Source: Ustulina deusta (lineage: Eukaryota > Ascomycota > Sordariomycetes > Xylariales > Xylariaceae). From it: a DNA stretch of 64,000 nucleotides. The stretch covers positions 496,001 through 560,000 of the forward strand of contig JAJNNX010000010.1 in NCBI GenBank assembly GCA_023159155.1, given 5' to 3'. Positions 47,986-59,200 of the stretch are shown piece after piece; the first letter of the stretch is position 1, and each line of letters starts with the position of its first letter. Position numbers and translations under genes: made by a program. Below the pieces are notes generated by a model. That model worked only from the letters and a program-made list of their open reading frames with translations, did no database searches and had not been told where the DNA came from.

Positions 47986-48807
47986 CTAGAGTTCTCGAAG
48001 CATTATACCGTATTTCTCATAAGGGAAGTTCTCAAGACTGGGGAGTTGCTCTGCCCACCCATCACCGAGCTGCCCAAGCTGCTCCTCATTCCCAATAGCA
48101 ACCAGCCCGATCCTCCCAGCCAGCACATCAGCTTCTTTGCCGATATACTCCCCAAGCAGGGCCGGGTGGGGGATCCACACCGCCCTCATGCCGGCCCTTC
48201 GACCGGCTTCAACGCCGAGCACACTGTCTTCGAAAACTAGACATTCCTTCAGCGTGATCTCAGGAACGCCGTCCGGAAGGGCGTCGTTGATGCACTTCAA
48301 CGCAAGGAGATAGATATCGGGAGCCGGCTTTCCGCGGCGTACACGCACGTCATCGCCGATCACGCGATGCGGAGGAGGAATGCGGTCGATCAAGGCTGCC
48401 GTGGCGGGCACCTTTATCTTCAGATCGAAGGTCTCTCTCATGCTACTCGTCGCAAGTGCCATCTGCACGGGGTATCCGTCTGAATTCTTTGCCGTCTTCA
48501 GATCTTCCAGCAGCTTCTGGACGCCGGGAAGGGGTTCGCATTTGGGGAAGTGAATGCGCTGCTGCTCGGCCTGCTCCTGTTTGAACTGTGCCCTTGAGAT
48601 GGGTAGCTGCGCCCAGGTGTGGAACGTGTCGCCGTTGGTCGATCCCGGTATTCCCATCATCTGGGCCTTGATGGACCATGGGAGAGGCGGGCGACCATAT
48701 TTCTCTAGCACTATGTTGGCGCATTTGGTGTACAGGTCTTCTGTGTTGATTAGGAGACCATCCATGTCGAATAGACAGGCCCGGACGGGCGGAAACACAG
48801 GCGACAT
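47986..48807 (-). CDS. HAD phosphatase, HDHD1/GS1-like (pseudouridine-5'-phosphatase type)
   Basis: Single exon, 273 residues. CLFDMDGLLINTED gives the nucleophile and acid/base Asp pair (DxD) of the haloacid dehalogenase fold. LATSSM is motif II with its Ser/Thr, RRGKPAPDIYL carries the motif III Lys, and CLVFEDSVLGVEAGRRAG the motif IV acidic pair. The cap between motif I and II is the alpha-helical C1 type. By family similarity (human HDHD1, yeast and plant GS1-like) it would dephosphorylate pseudouridine 5'-phosphate or a sugar phosphate in the cytosol; substrate specificity is not readable. The start MSPVFPPVRA is the only Met with suitable length. Divergent from the 2-oxoglutarate dioxygenase gene. 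Confidence 0.92.
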   Translation of the reverse strand: MSPVFPPVRACLFDMDGLLINTEDLYTKCANIVLEKYGRPPLPWSIKAQMMGIPGSTNGDTFHTWAQLPISRAQFKQEQAEQQRIHFPKCEPLPGVQKLLEDLKTAKNSDGYPVQMALATSSMRETFDLKIKVPATAALIDRIPPPHRVIGDDVRVRRGKPAPDIYLLALKCINDALPDGVPEITLKECLVFEDSVLGVEAGRRAGMRAVWIPHPALLGEYIGKEADVLAGRIGLVAIGNEEQLGQLGDGWAEQLPSLENFPYEKYGIMLREL

Positions 48808-49468
48808 TGGCGGCTTGTCTTCTCTCCCCTCTTTCTGTATCTTCCTCTCTCTTGTTATTATTTGCCCGATCTAAGTTCTACACCGGCTATATTTGGCCTT
48901 TCTTCACCCCCTTGTTGAAGAGCCTGCTGGATGCTGGGTCAGCATGCCACCTAATTCCCGATGGCATAATGGAAGCAGCCAATTGTGGAAAGCCATTTTA
49001 GTATTCTGTTATTGAGTGGAATACTTACGAAATAAAAATATCGACTAGTCATCTATGTCTAAGCAATGCGTCCTGTGAACAGCAACGAGTCTTCGCATCG
49101 CGAGCAAATTCCGGTTTGAACTAATTGAGGGGTGAACCGTCGGAGGCCGCAGGTAATCGGGCTCATGGCAGCTAGATTGGGCTAAATCGACGAACTCCGG
49201 AAGAAGCGACAGAGGCCAGTAGGACTCGGATAACGTAGGTTAATAGGCATGTGAGACTAGGAAGGGGACAAGGACTCCACGTGTTTGTCCTGACCATGTA
49301 CCCTCCAGGAGATAGGACGGATATCTATGACCCCACTCGGCGACGAGTCGTTGGGGATGGCTTGCATGTACTTCGGCAAATCCATACAAAACCAGGGACA
49401 CGCCGTCAACTAGAATATATATTGTTCATCGTTGTGATTTTGATTCACCGTTTGAACAAGCACACGCA
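48808..49468. other. divergent promoter region HAD phosphatase / dioxygenase
   Basis: 661 bases between two starts. The left 70 bases are CT-rich, as a leader of the phosphatase. No repeat or RNA gene seen. Confidence 0.6.
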
Positions 49469-50818
49469 ATGTCGGTCACAAAACTCGAGCTTCGTACGGC
49501 ACTTGGCCCAGTATATCGGGATGTGCTGCCTTATGGACCGCGAGACTGTACACCAGACGAGATCCCTGTCATCGACCTTGAACCTATGTTTTCAAGCGAG
49601 CTGTCAGACCGCAAGAAAGTTAGTTCGGCCATCAGGACCGCTGCCGTCAACAACGGGTTTTTCTATGTAAAAAATCACGGGATTTCACCGGAAATCATCT
49701 CGCGTTGCAAAGAGCAGGTCCTCAATTTCATGAGACAACCGCTGGAGACGAAAGACCAAATCAGGTCGCACAAATACAGCAAATACTTCAACGGCTACTT
49801 AGGTAGGCGAAAGGCTCAGATATCTCCTAGCGAGACAGCCGATGTGCGCGAGTCGTTCACCTTTCGCTACTCCCCCGAACTTGATCCCGACCACCCGAAA
49901 GACATATCGGAGGTACCTGCCGAAATTCGACCTTGGATTCGAGGCGAGGATTTCGTATGGGAGGGCACCAAACATCTGCCTGACTTCAAGAAGGACTGCG
50001 TAGCGTACTGGAGTGGGTGTCTTAGGCTGGCCAGAAAATTGGTCGGAATGTTTGCGCTTTCGCTTGACCTCGAGGAGGACTACTGGGACGAGAAAGTGAC
50101 TTATCCTGGAGCTGAGTACGCATCCTTGAATTTAACGGCGAATATATATCGAATCGGGAGCTGCTAATCCGCGTCTTTGTACAGCGGCGTTTTTAATTAC
50201 TATCCCACCAGGACCCAAGAAGAGATTCAACAGGAATTCGTCGGCCTCGGTAGCCACACTGATTTACAACTGTTTACACTGCTCTGGCAGGATAGCGTAG
50301 GTGGCTTGCAAGTTTTAACTCGCGAGGGCCAGTGGATCAAGGTGATTCCTAGAGACTATAAAGACTCGGCATAGGCTGACGGGACCAAGGCCCCGCCAAT
50401 TGATGGGACACTGGTGGTAAACATTGGTGACTATATGATGCGTCTTTGTAACGACATCTACAAGTCCACGGTTCATCGGGTCACCAATGACTCGACCCAA
50501 GAACGAGTGTCAATGCCTTTCTTCTTCGGTGAGCCTTTAAATTTTCGCCGTTACGCTGTTTGCATCATTGACGGATGCCAGGCTTGAACTTTAACTGTGT
50601 TGAGGGCGTTGTTCCCTCATGCACTTCAGAGTCGAATCCCGCCAAATACGAGCCGATTTCTTGTGGTGATTGTATGGAACACTCTCGACCCTCGGTGCAG
50701 TGCCAATTGCTAACGTCCAGCAGGGTGTCAGATGCGGTTCAAGATGGAAAATGAGGAGTTTGTGAAAAAGGAGGCAAAAAGGTCGATGGCGCCTAGCGCT
50801 GTCGTCGTAGCTGGGTGA
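49469..50818 (+). CDS. 2-oxoglutarate/Fe(II) dioxygenase, isopenicillin-N-synthase-like
   Basis: Five exons: 49469-50115, 50185-50341, 50390-50528, 50582-50671 and 50724-50818, 375 residues; introns 69, 48, 53 and 52 bp. The N-terminal DIOX_N region has IPVIDLEPMF and NNGFFYVKNHGI. The iron ligands are His240 and Asp242 in GLGSHTDLQLF and His297 in STVHRV; the 2-oxoglutarate-binding pair is Arg307 and Ser309 in ERVSM. Residues VGGLQVLTREGQWI and GDYMMRLCNDIY are as in the fungal isopenicillin-N-synthase-like group. By family it hydroxylates or desaturates a small molecule in the cytosol; substrate unknown. The 48-bp second intron holds an in-frame TAG at 50373-50375, so an unspliced reading would look like a broken gene. 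It ends 45 bases from the stop of the opposite-strand PAC3-like gene. Confidence 0.92.
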
Positions 50819-50863
50819 TACCGAACCTCTGCTTTGGTTTGCTGGCACCCGTCAAACAAGTCG

Positions 50864-51356
50864 TCACAAAACTTTTTGAATAAGTTCAAGCACATCAAAG
50901 AAGGCTTCTCGGTCCGGTCGGAGCTTCTGTAGGCCTAGGCCAACAACTAAAGTGCGACGCTCGTTGGAGTCGCGTCTCACGATGTAGCTAGCGATCTGGA
51001 CGGCATATAATTGAGCCAGTGACTCGCGTTCTTCACCACCACCACCAAGCAACGTTTTGGGAGTGAGATGGGACATGGGGAGTAAGCTCTCATTTGCAAG
51101 TGCCATGTCCACGGCAGCCGGCGATGGCGCGGAGAGGGGTACTTGAATCTGAAGCGTCTAGTTAGCAAGGCGGTCGCGTGAACCGTCCCTCCTGGACACT
51201 TGCCCATTGCGAAAGCCTGCCTTCTTGGCATAGCGTCAGGAGAATTCTATCAGAGAAGAACAAAGCAGTGGCTTCAGTAGCAACGCCATCAATTTGACCA
51301 GTTTCGTGTTTGGATGCGGCGGGAAAAGGCTCGTCGATAAGTTGATCCGGCTCCAT
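50864..51356 (-). CDS. proteasome assembly chaperone 3-like protein (PAC3/Poc3)
   Basis: Two exons, 51356-51204 and 51148-50864, 145 residues. The first exon carries GVATEATALFFSDRILLTLCQEGRLSQW, the second IQVPLSAPSPAAVDM, SHLTPKTLLGGGGEE, LYAVQIASYIV, RRTLVVGLGLQ and FFDVLELIQKVL. Order and spacing match human PSMG3 (TKVLLG, then NLVAFVSQE, AVLLAVAVK, LKALREVI). By family it pairs with PAC4 to guide assembly of the 20S alpha ring, cytosolic and nuclear. The preferred intron, 51149-51203 (55 bp), begins with GC rather than GT: the donor is gcaagt, the consensus of GC-AG introns, and it is the only phase-correct donor for the attag-type acceptor at ATTCAAGTACCC. A GT alternative (51199, acceptor in caag) is phase-consistent but gives WAIPLS instead of WIQVPLS. 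Confidence 0.72.
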
Positions 51357-51832
51357 AGTGCTTGTTCGTCCAAGATAACGTCTTTTGCGACTTGAAGTGG
51401 CCAGTCGGGGTGTATTGCCTAGATCTCGTGCTTGTTGGAGGGATAGGCACGATGAGTGAAGAACTCGCCAGATGAACAGCACAGTATTTATCCAAGATAA
51501 CCTTACTGCTACTATAGTGTCGTGTCGGTACCTAAGTAGGTACCTACCTTGGTACCTTGCTGTACACTGGCGGGGCCGCAGTGGGACAAGGAGCTGACTA
51601 CCCCGCGCTAACCCGATTACAACGTGCGACTTGCGATTCTGCCAGGCGGTCAAAATTAATTTCTTGGCCCAGAGATACGGAAGATTTACTGATCGTCTTA
51701 TACAGCTTAATTACCGGTATTCTAAATAGACTCGTCAAGGCAGTCTCTTCTTGTTCCTTTTTTTCGTTTTTCTTCCAACGTATTTTTCTCCTCCTCCTCC
51801 TCCTCCTCTTCTCGTTTCTAGCTCTGGTCAGG
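51357..51832. other. divergent promoter region PAC3-like / ECM16
   Basis: 476 bases shared by a proteasome-assembly and a ribosome-assembly gene. It holds a TACCTAGGTA-type run at 51527-51558 and a (CTC)n run at 51787-51810 in the ECM16 leader. The ECM16 frame stays open upstream of its ATG, but composition is non-coding. Confidence 0.65.
51527..51558. repeat. TACCTAGGTA-type palindromic run in divergent promoter
   Basis: The 32 bases combine ggtacctaagtagg, tacctacctt and ggtacctt end to end: three overlapping copies or half copies of the word found in other promoters of the window. Confidence 0.7.
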
Positions 51833-54800
51833 ATGGCCAAGAAGTTTGTTCCCCGTCAAAGGAAACATAAGGTCCTTGAACGTGAGGCTCGAGAAGCCCG
51901 GCAGAATACTACTGCTGCTGAAGATGGCGCGATTACACCGTCGCACGCCGACAGCAATGTTGTTGAAATTCTACCAGATGCCAAAAAGGTAGCCGACGAG
52001 GCCAAGAGAGCCCGGATGAAGGCCGACTTAAAAGGCGATGCCAAAATGAGTAGCAAAAAAGCTAAGCGACTCGAGAAGTACATCGATAAAAAGCTTGCAA
52101 AAGATGAGAATCGGGCTCTCTTGGCACAACTGGCCGCTAATAAGATTGACACAAGTCTTTTCGCGAGCAGTCGTCATCTAGGGACCGCCAAAGAGACCAA
52201 GCGTCAGATGATGAGCCGTGCACTGAGAGAGCGGGCTGCTGGTATTGCTCAAAGCGACGAAAACATACTTTTTGAGCCTAGAGCCGAGCCAATTGATGAT
52301 TCGGAGAATGAGGATTCAAAAAATGGAGGTTCTTTCAAAAGAGAGGATGAAATACCCCTGGAAAATGAAGAAGTGACGAAACCTGAAAAAACCTCGGTGT
52401 TGGAACCTTCGGCTTCATCAGCCGTGGCTGGTTCTGGTCTGAAACGGCCTTTGGAATTAGACAATGAAGGGAAGCCTGTTTTACGCAAAAGGCAGAAACG
52501 TGGCGGCGTGAAATCCAAAATCTCAGGAAAACCACGCTTCATACCGGATATTCCCCCGAACCCATCCGGTGACCACTTCGAGGTAGAGAATGAAATGGAG
52601 GAAGACGACGAATGGGATGGCTTTAGTTCTGATGAGGCGGCACCCGGTAATCCTGAAGAGGACTCGGAAAATGAATCTTCAAGTGCATCAGCGGATGAAG
52701 ACACGAGCGATGAGGACGATGACGACGATGATGACGACGAAAATACCGCCAAAAAGCGTTCATCAGCATTCAAAGCATGGGCCCATGAGCAGAGAAATTC
52801 GGCCCTAGGCTACGAACCTAACAGTAATGGCAACGCTATTCTAGATTTTCCAGTACCTCCAAATTTTAAACCAAGGCCTATTGAGCAGGAACCTTTGCCT
52901 TTGGAGCTACAACCAACGAAGGATACGGGGCGAAAAGCTTTTAGCGTCGTGATCGAAAGGTCCCCTGACATACAGGACGCAAGGCTCAAGCTTCCTGTGG
53001 TAGCAGAAGAGCAAAGAATTATGGAAGCAATCCATAACAATAATGTTGTCATCGTTTGCGGCGCCACGGGATCCGGAAAGAGTACGCAAGTTCCGCAGAT
53101 GCTATTTGAAGCAGGATACGGCTCTCCAGATTCTCCCACACCAGGTCAGATCGTAGTTACACAGCCTAGAAAGGTTGCAGCGGGTAAGTCGATATCGATG
53201 TCCCGTTTTGTTGACGCTAGGTAGCGGTACTGACGAACATGAACTAGTCTCTGTAAGTCGGCGTGTGTCGACAGAACTGGGCGGCCATTCTAACACAGTT
53301 GCATACCAAATCCGTTTCGAGGGTACTGCCAGTGAGAAGACTAGGCTCAAATTTGTCACTGATGGCGTATTGCTTAGAGAGATCGGCAACGACATCTCTC
53401 TAACGAAGTACTCAGCCGTGATCATCGACGAAGCCCATGAGAGGAGTCTAAATACAGACATATTGATTGGAATGCTGAGTCGAACGGTTCAGCTAAGAGA
53501 AGAGATGGCTAGTGAAGACCCGAAAATTTCCCCTCTAAAACTAATCAGTGAGTGGATTCATATATATATCCCAGCTCTCATATTATTTTTACAATCTTGC
53601 ATACACCGATACCCTTTAGGGCTCGCCCGAAAGAGCAATTGCTGACTATATTTTAAGTCATGTCCGCTACCCTTCGAATAAGTGACGTGACTAATTCAAC
53701 ATTGTTTTCTTCCCTGCCGCCAGTTCTGGACGTTGAAGGTCGGCAGTATCCTGTTACGATACATTTTTCCAGAAGGACACAACCAGATTATGTCGATGAA
53801 GCTTTTAAAAAGATAGTTCGCGGACACCGCAAGCTCCCCCCTGGCAGTATGCTTGTATTCCTCACTAGTCATAATGAGATTTCCAGGTTGAGTCAAATGC
53901 TAAAACTCCATTCAACTGGGCTAAGGTCTGCTTCTTACCCCAAGATCCGTTTCTCCGCGAATGATGGCCCCTTGGAAGTAGAAGATATCGAATTCGGGCA
54001 AACAGACGATGTCACAGGCACTGAGCTCGACGAATTACAAATCATCGGAGATGAGCAAGACGTAGGCGAGGAAGAGGAAGCTGAATTTGACGTGCCTAAT
54101 GAGACAGGACAGGCGGTACCCCTCAAAATGCACATATTGCCATTGTACTCTCTCCTACCTACCACAGAGCAGATGCGGGTTTTTGAAGAACCTCCTGAGG
54201 GCTCCCGCTCTATCATACTGGCCACCAACGTTGCGGAAACATCACTTACAATCCCGGGGGTAAAATACGTTATAGACTGGTAAGTACAAGTACACTCTAT
54301 TTCCAGTATGATATGCCTCAGTTTCTTCTTTTCGCTAACGTTAGTAGCGGGAGATCCAAGGAGCGCGTCTTTGACCCTGACACAGGGGTTCAACGGTACG
54401 AAATTGGATTCATAAGCAAGGCAAGTGCAAACCAACGATCCGGAAGAGCAGGGCGTACCGGTCCAGGCCATACCTGGCGACTTTATTCGTCTGCAGTCTA
54501 TGAGAGGGATTTTCAAGAGTTTGCGGATCCCGAAATCTTGAGAATGCCGATAGAAGGCGTGGTCCTTCAGCTCAAGGCAATGAATTTAAAACATGTTGTA
54601 AATTTCCCCTTCCCAACTTCTCCCGACCGACACAACCTAGCCAAGGCAGAGAGGCTTCTACAGCATCTCTCGGCGATCACCTCAGAGGGTTTCGCAACTC
54701 AGATTGGGAAAACGATGAGCAAACTTCCTCTTCCGCCACGCTTCGCTCGTATCTTACTAGTCGGCCATCTTCACGATTGCCTCCCTTACACAATCGCGCT

Positions 54801-55746
54801 AGTCGCCGGCCTATCAGTGGCGGAAATTTTCCTCCCGGAGTCCCAAGCAATCCCTTTTGAAGCGGAAGACGACGGGCAAGGTTTCAGAACTAACGAGGAC
54901 CTGGCGGCGGAAAATGCGCGGGCTCAAGCTCGGCGGAAATACAACGAAATACATCGAAATTTCCGCTCACTCGATGATGCATCCGATGCTATCAAGCTAT
55001 TACAAGTCGTAGGCGAGTTCGCGCACTCGCCCTCGGAGAGCTGGTGTACTTCAAGATTCGTACGTTTCAAGGCTCTACAAGAAACGCAGAAGTTACGGAA
55101 GCAGATTACGACGCTGCTACAGAAAGACATCCCTGCATTCGCCAACCTGGCATTCCAAGAGCGGCTAGATCGACCCAGCACGAAGCAGGTGATAGCACTG
55201 AAGCAAATGGTCGCAGCAGGGTTTATCGACCAAATCGCAATCCGCGGGGATCTAGCACCTGTGCCGCCAGAGACGTCCCGCAAACCCCGGCGAGCTATCG
55301 ATGTGCCGTATCTGCCTCTCCAGCCGCTACAAACCTCTGGCGGCACTGCTAACGATGATGCCCTGGTAGAAAAAGCCGTCTTTATCCACCCCTCTAGTAA
55401 CCTCGCACACTACAGCCCGCAAGAGCTGCCAGAATACGTCGTATATAGCGGTCTGCAGCGCTCGTCTGCATCCGGCCCCATCGACGGTCCCAAGAAGCCC
55501 AAGACGAGGATGTTGGCGCTCACGGACGTGACAGGGGCCCAGCTCTCTGCACTAGCCAAAGGCACGCCGCTCATCACATATGGAAAACCCATCAAGGAGG
55601 TTCAGTCTACGGCTGGCGCCTCGACGCGAGAGTGTTGGGTCGTGCCGTATCTCAGAGCCGAGGGCACAGGTGGTCAGGGGTGGCCACTACCCGTTAAGAA
55701 GGTGACGCAGAAGAAAGTCTCAGGTAAGGGATGGGTTACGGAGTGA
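51833..55746 (+). CDS. ecm16: DEAH-box RNA helicase Ecm16/Dhr1 (DHX37), ribosome biogenesis
   Basis: Four exons: 51833-53183, 53248-53547, 53658-54279 and 54348-55746 (introns 64, 110 and 68 bp), 1223 residues. The N-terminal 380 residues are charged and low-complexity, with lysine-rich starts (MAKKFVPRQRKHK), SKKAKRLEKYIDKKL and an acidic run of about ten Asp. Helicase boxes follow: GATGSGKST (Walker A), TQPRKVAA, RFVTDG-type KFVTDGVLLREI, DEAH, MSATLR, VFLTSHNEI, ATNVAETSLTIPGVKYVID and QRSGRAGRTGPG. Winged-helix, ratchet and OB regions complete the C-terminus (VVYSGLQR, WVVPYLRAEG). By family it unwinds U3 snoRNA from pre-18S rRNA in the nucleolus, activated by Utp14. MAKKF was taken as the start because residues before it lie in a CT-rich leader. 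Confidence 0.96.
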
Positions 55747-56269
55747 TTTTGACGGCGCCGTGGATCGATCTGTTAAGGCTATGCCGTACGATGCGAGTTC
55801 TACAGGAGTGTGCTACGTTGTATATACGGCCAATACCAAAGAAGAGTTGGAGTCGGCTTACGGCGCTCATTAGTCCGGATACCGTGACAAAGAGGCTTGG
55901 AATAGTCGTGCCAGCTCCAAGGGAGCCGGGACAAGCCCATTTTAGGATATCACGATGAGCTTAAATTAGACAGCGCAAGTGTTCACATCACTAGTCCCTT
56001 AGTGCCTCAATAAGCCTTAACAGATGAGGGAAGGGTCTTTGTGTGTCTCCATTTTTACCAAGTCTATGTGCTCAACCTCTCTATCTAGTGGAGTCTAACT
56101 AATATAAATGCTGTATCTCATGTGTAACGGCGCATTGGCCTCATCTACGATCAGCGCGCTGGGTCTCTCGATGAGGTACACTACGAAATATCGAGTTTTC
56201 CAAGGCGACTGCATCTAATATAGAAGAACACACACTCACTACCTCGTCCGGCGACGCCTGCTTCGGGCT
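55747..56269. other. convergent intergenic gap (ECM16 / Hsp90-like ATPase)
   Basis: 523 bases between two stops. A weakly conserved-looking frame continues for 70 codons after the ECM16 stop but without motifs. Presumed 3' untranslated regions. Confidence 0.6.
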
Positions 56270-59200
56270 TTAATGCTCCCGATATGGTGGCGGCGCTTCC
56301 GAACCCGTCGTATTATTACGTCTCTCGGGTATCAACGGTGCCTGTAAACCAGGCGGGATTGAAAGGTCGGCACCGACAAGCGATGTGGCTTTCAGCATCA
56401 TCTTTGGGAAGTACTGCTGGATGAAAGACTCCCTATAATCATCATGTTAGTGATCAGGATTCAGCGGCTACTGGTTAGCAAACAAATCGAAGAACGACTT
56501 ACGTGTAGTAACTGTGATCTGCATTATGAGGTTGGATGATGTTATGCGCAAGCTCGTGAGCCAGTACAACCCACCACCAGACAGCAGCTGAGGCCCTGTC
56601 TTCACCACTCCTCTGCTCTGCATGCAGCTGTATGTAGAAGCGCAAGTTGCAGAAGATGCTACCATCGCGATTGAAGGCAATGGTGCTGCCGCTCTCGTCA
56701 TAAAATATGTGTAGAACGTTTCTAGGGATTTGATACACGTCGCCGACGTCCTTGAGGAGAGCTGCGAAAGAGTTGATCGCAGCATGGTTTGAAGACAGGA
56801 ATGTCCCCGTCTGAAGATGGGGTATATTGGAAGAGACAAATACTCGCATGCCATTTGAAGCATCCGCGATCAAGGTTAAATCTTGAGCGGCTGTATCATC
56901 ACAATAGGTCGCCTGTTCCTTGACGTCTCGAGTTCTTGGCGGAGAGTACAATAATGACGAGTCATAGGCCCGGGTTGACTTGATTGCATTCAGTAAGTTC
57001 TGTTGCACAATTGCTGGGTTGGTGACCTTTCCATCTTGCTGGTTCTTGCCAGATTTTGAGCCGGAGGATGATGGCTCGCCAAGCGCAAGGGTTCCAGGAT
57101 TAGGGGTCGAGTCGATGAAGTTTTTCAACTTCTCCTTCTCATCAGTCTCATCGTTGTAATCAAAGCCGAATCTCTTCGATAAATTGGAAAAGATCCCTCC
57201 TCCCTTTCTGCCCTGCGGAGGCTGAAGCAACGGCGGACTGTCATCGTCGCCCGGGGAATGAAAGCCGCCAGGCATACGCGGAGGAGGGGTTCTGTTCTGT
57301 TCTCGTGCAGCAGCCGCTACACTAGTCGTTGCAGCTTGGTTTTGCCTTACGAATTCTTGCTCTCGTTCTCGAATCCGAGCTTGCTCTGCATCTAAAGCCC
57401 TTTGTCTCTCCTCCTCTGCAATCCTAGCCTCTGCCGCCTTCGCTCGAAGAATACGATCGACGTTGTACCCACGTGCTCTCAAATCCAGTAAGTCTAATTT
57501 GAGGAAGGGCTCAAAAAAGAAATACGCCTGTTGGCTCGGTCGGTTTAAAATAAGCTGACATATGGCTTGACCAACTTGGTACATATCTGGACGAGACGAT
57601 TCTGAAGCTACGTAGAGCACCCACCCGGCCTTAGTTTGACTGCTAGCTGCTGACCTCTTTTCTGTGTGGGATTGACCAGAAATGCGAAGCGACCGACGAA
57701 GGGCAACGGAACGTACAACTGCCACTGTCAAATTCTTCTCCAGCCATTTTGCATCGTGTTTTATGGCATCCCGTGTATACCTAGCATACTCATGGATAAA
57801 GAGCTTTGATCGCTCAAGCACATGTTTACGTAGCCAAAGTGCGCCATCTTGTTTATCGCTATGGGGTCCGACCCTCAAGTCCTCTTGAACTGTTGCTGAG
57901 AGGGTCGGGGAACCAAGGGCTTGGTAAAAAGACTCAAGTACATCCTCTTCAGGAGCACATTTTAGATGGTCTTTGAAGAGTCTATAGCTAATGAAGTCGT
58001 CCAGTATGACAATTTCTGAAGGTGCCGCAAGCTGGTAAGTCCGAACAGCTTCCTCGTCTTCTTCTTGCTCGGCTGATTTTCCTTTCGGGTTGGTGATCTC
58101 TTTGAAGGCTAGGAGAAAGGGAGCAGTCTTCATCTTTCTCCATAGATCCTTATCTCTTTTTATAGTTGGCATATCTCCTGCTAGCGATCGGAGTAAGCTC
58201 AAATACTTGTCAGGACTCCTAAGTACGCTGAGAAGTCGCGCCGGCTCTCCTGCTGCTAGTTGGGCGATCTCTAGTTTAGTAGGCTCATTGTTTGAACCAC
58301 AAGCAGAAAGAAATGAGTTTGCAGATTGGCCAAAGTCAACGAAATCGAATATATCTCCGTACATAGCTGAGCTTCCGAGATAACAGTGTCGTGGCCTCAA
58401 GTGTACAACCGGTCCGGTTTTGATATCGGCATTTCCTGGAGAAAGAATCCCTGACTCCCGAGTTTTCCGCGTGACCGGTACAATCTGAGCATCTCCAAGA
58501 TTCCTCACTGCTGTATTACTAAGCTCATAAGTTCGACTTGAAAAATATTGAAAAACAGGAATTGCATCCCGGTGAGACTTAGGAGGACTCTTTATCAAGC
58601 GTTGAATGCAGTCGTCAATTGGTGGGTCTCTCGACACCCCAAATTTCTGCGCATCACTAAGAAGTTCTCTTTTCAAAATGTCAAAGCCTAAAACGGAAGC
58701 CGCCTCGTTGGTAAAGCATCCAGCAGGCGGGACCAGTTTTTTAGGGTCTCCTTGGAGTGGAAGGAAGGCATGATTACTGGTAGCGATGTTGAAAGCACCA
58801 TAACCGTTTTTTTGATGATATGTAACAAAGTAGGTCATAGCATTCTCGCGCAGTTGCTGGTCGGAAGAAGACATCATTTCCACAAGTTCAGGAGCAGAAG
58901 GGTGCACTCGTAGACCAAGACTAGTAAGGAATTTCTCTTCTGGTGATCCACGACTTAGACCGCCCCCAGGCCACTGAAGAATCTTCAATTGCAGGGGTCG
59001 GAGTATGCTATTTGGTTCAAAAAGTTCAGAAACCTTGTATAGCTGTGAACTCGCATGTGAGGATTCTTTGCCTACTGGGCCAGCCTCAGCAGGGCAGATT
59101 CGAGATTTCGTCAGTTTAAGAAGATCATCGGCAGGTATATCCTTGCGAACCGATGCTAGGTACTTGATCAGCTCGACATGACTCCATTTTACTTGCCCAG

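Noticed and set aside
50373..50375. In-frame TAG in the 2-oxoglutarate dioxygenase, suggesting a pseudogene
   Set aside because: It lies in a 48-bp phase-0 intron whose removal restores the conserved WIK-APPIDGT join.
51557..51832. ECM16 start placed upstream, adding about 90 residues
   Set aside because: The frame is open, but the residues come from CT-rich leader (Phe/Leu/Ser runs) and the next ATG gives MAKKFVPRQRKHK, the usual start of the family.
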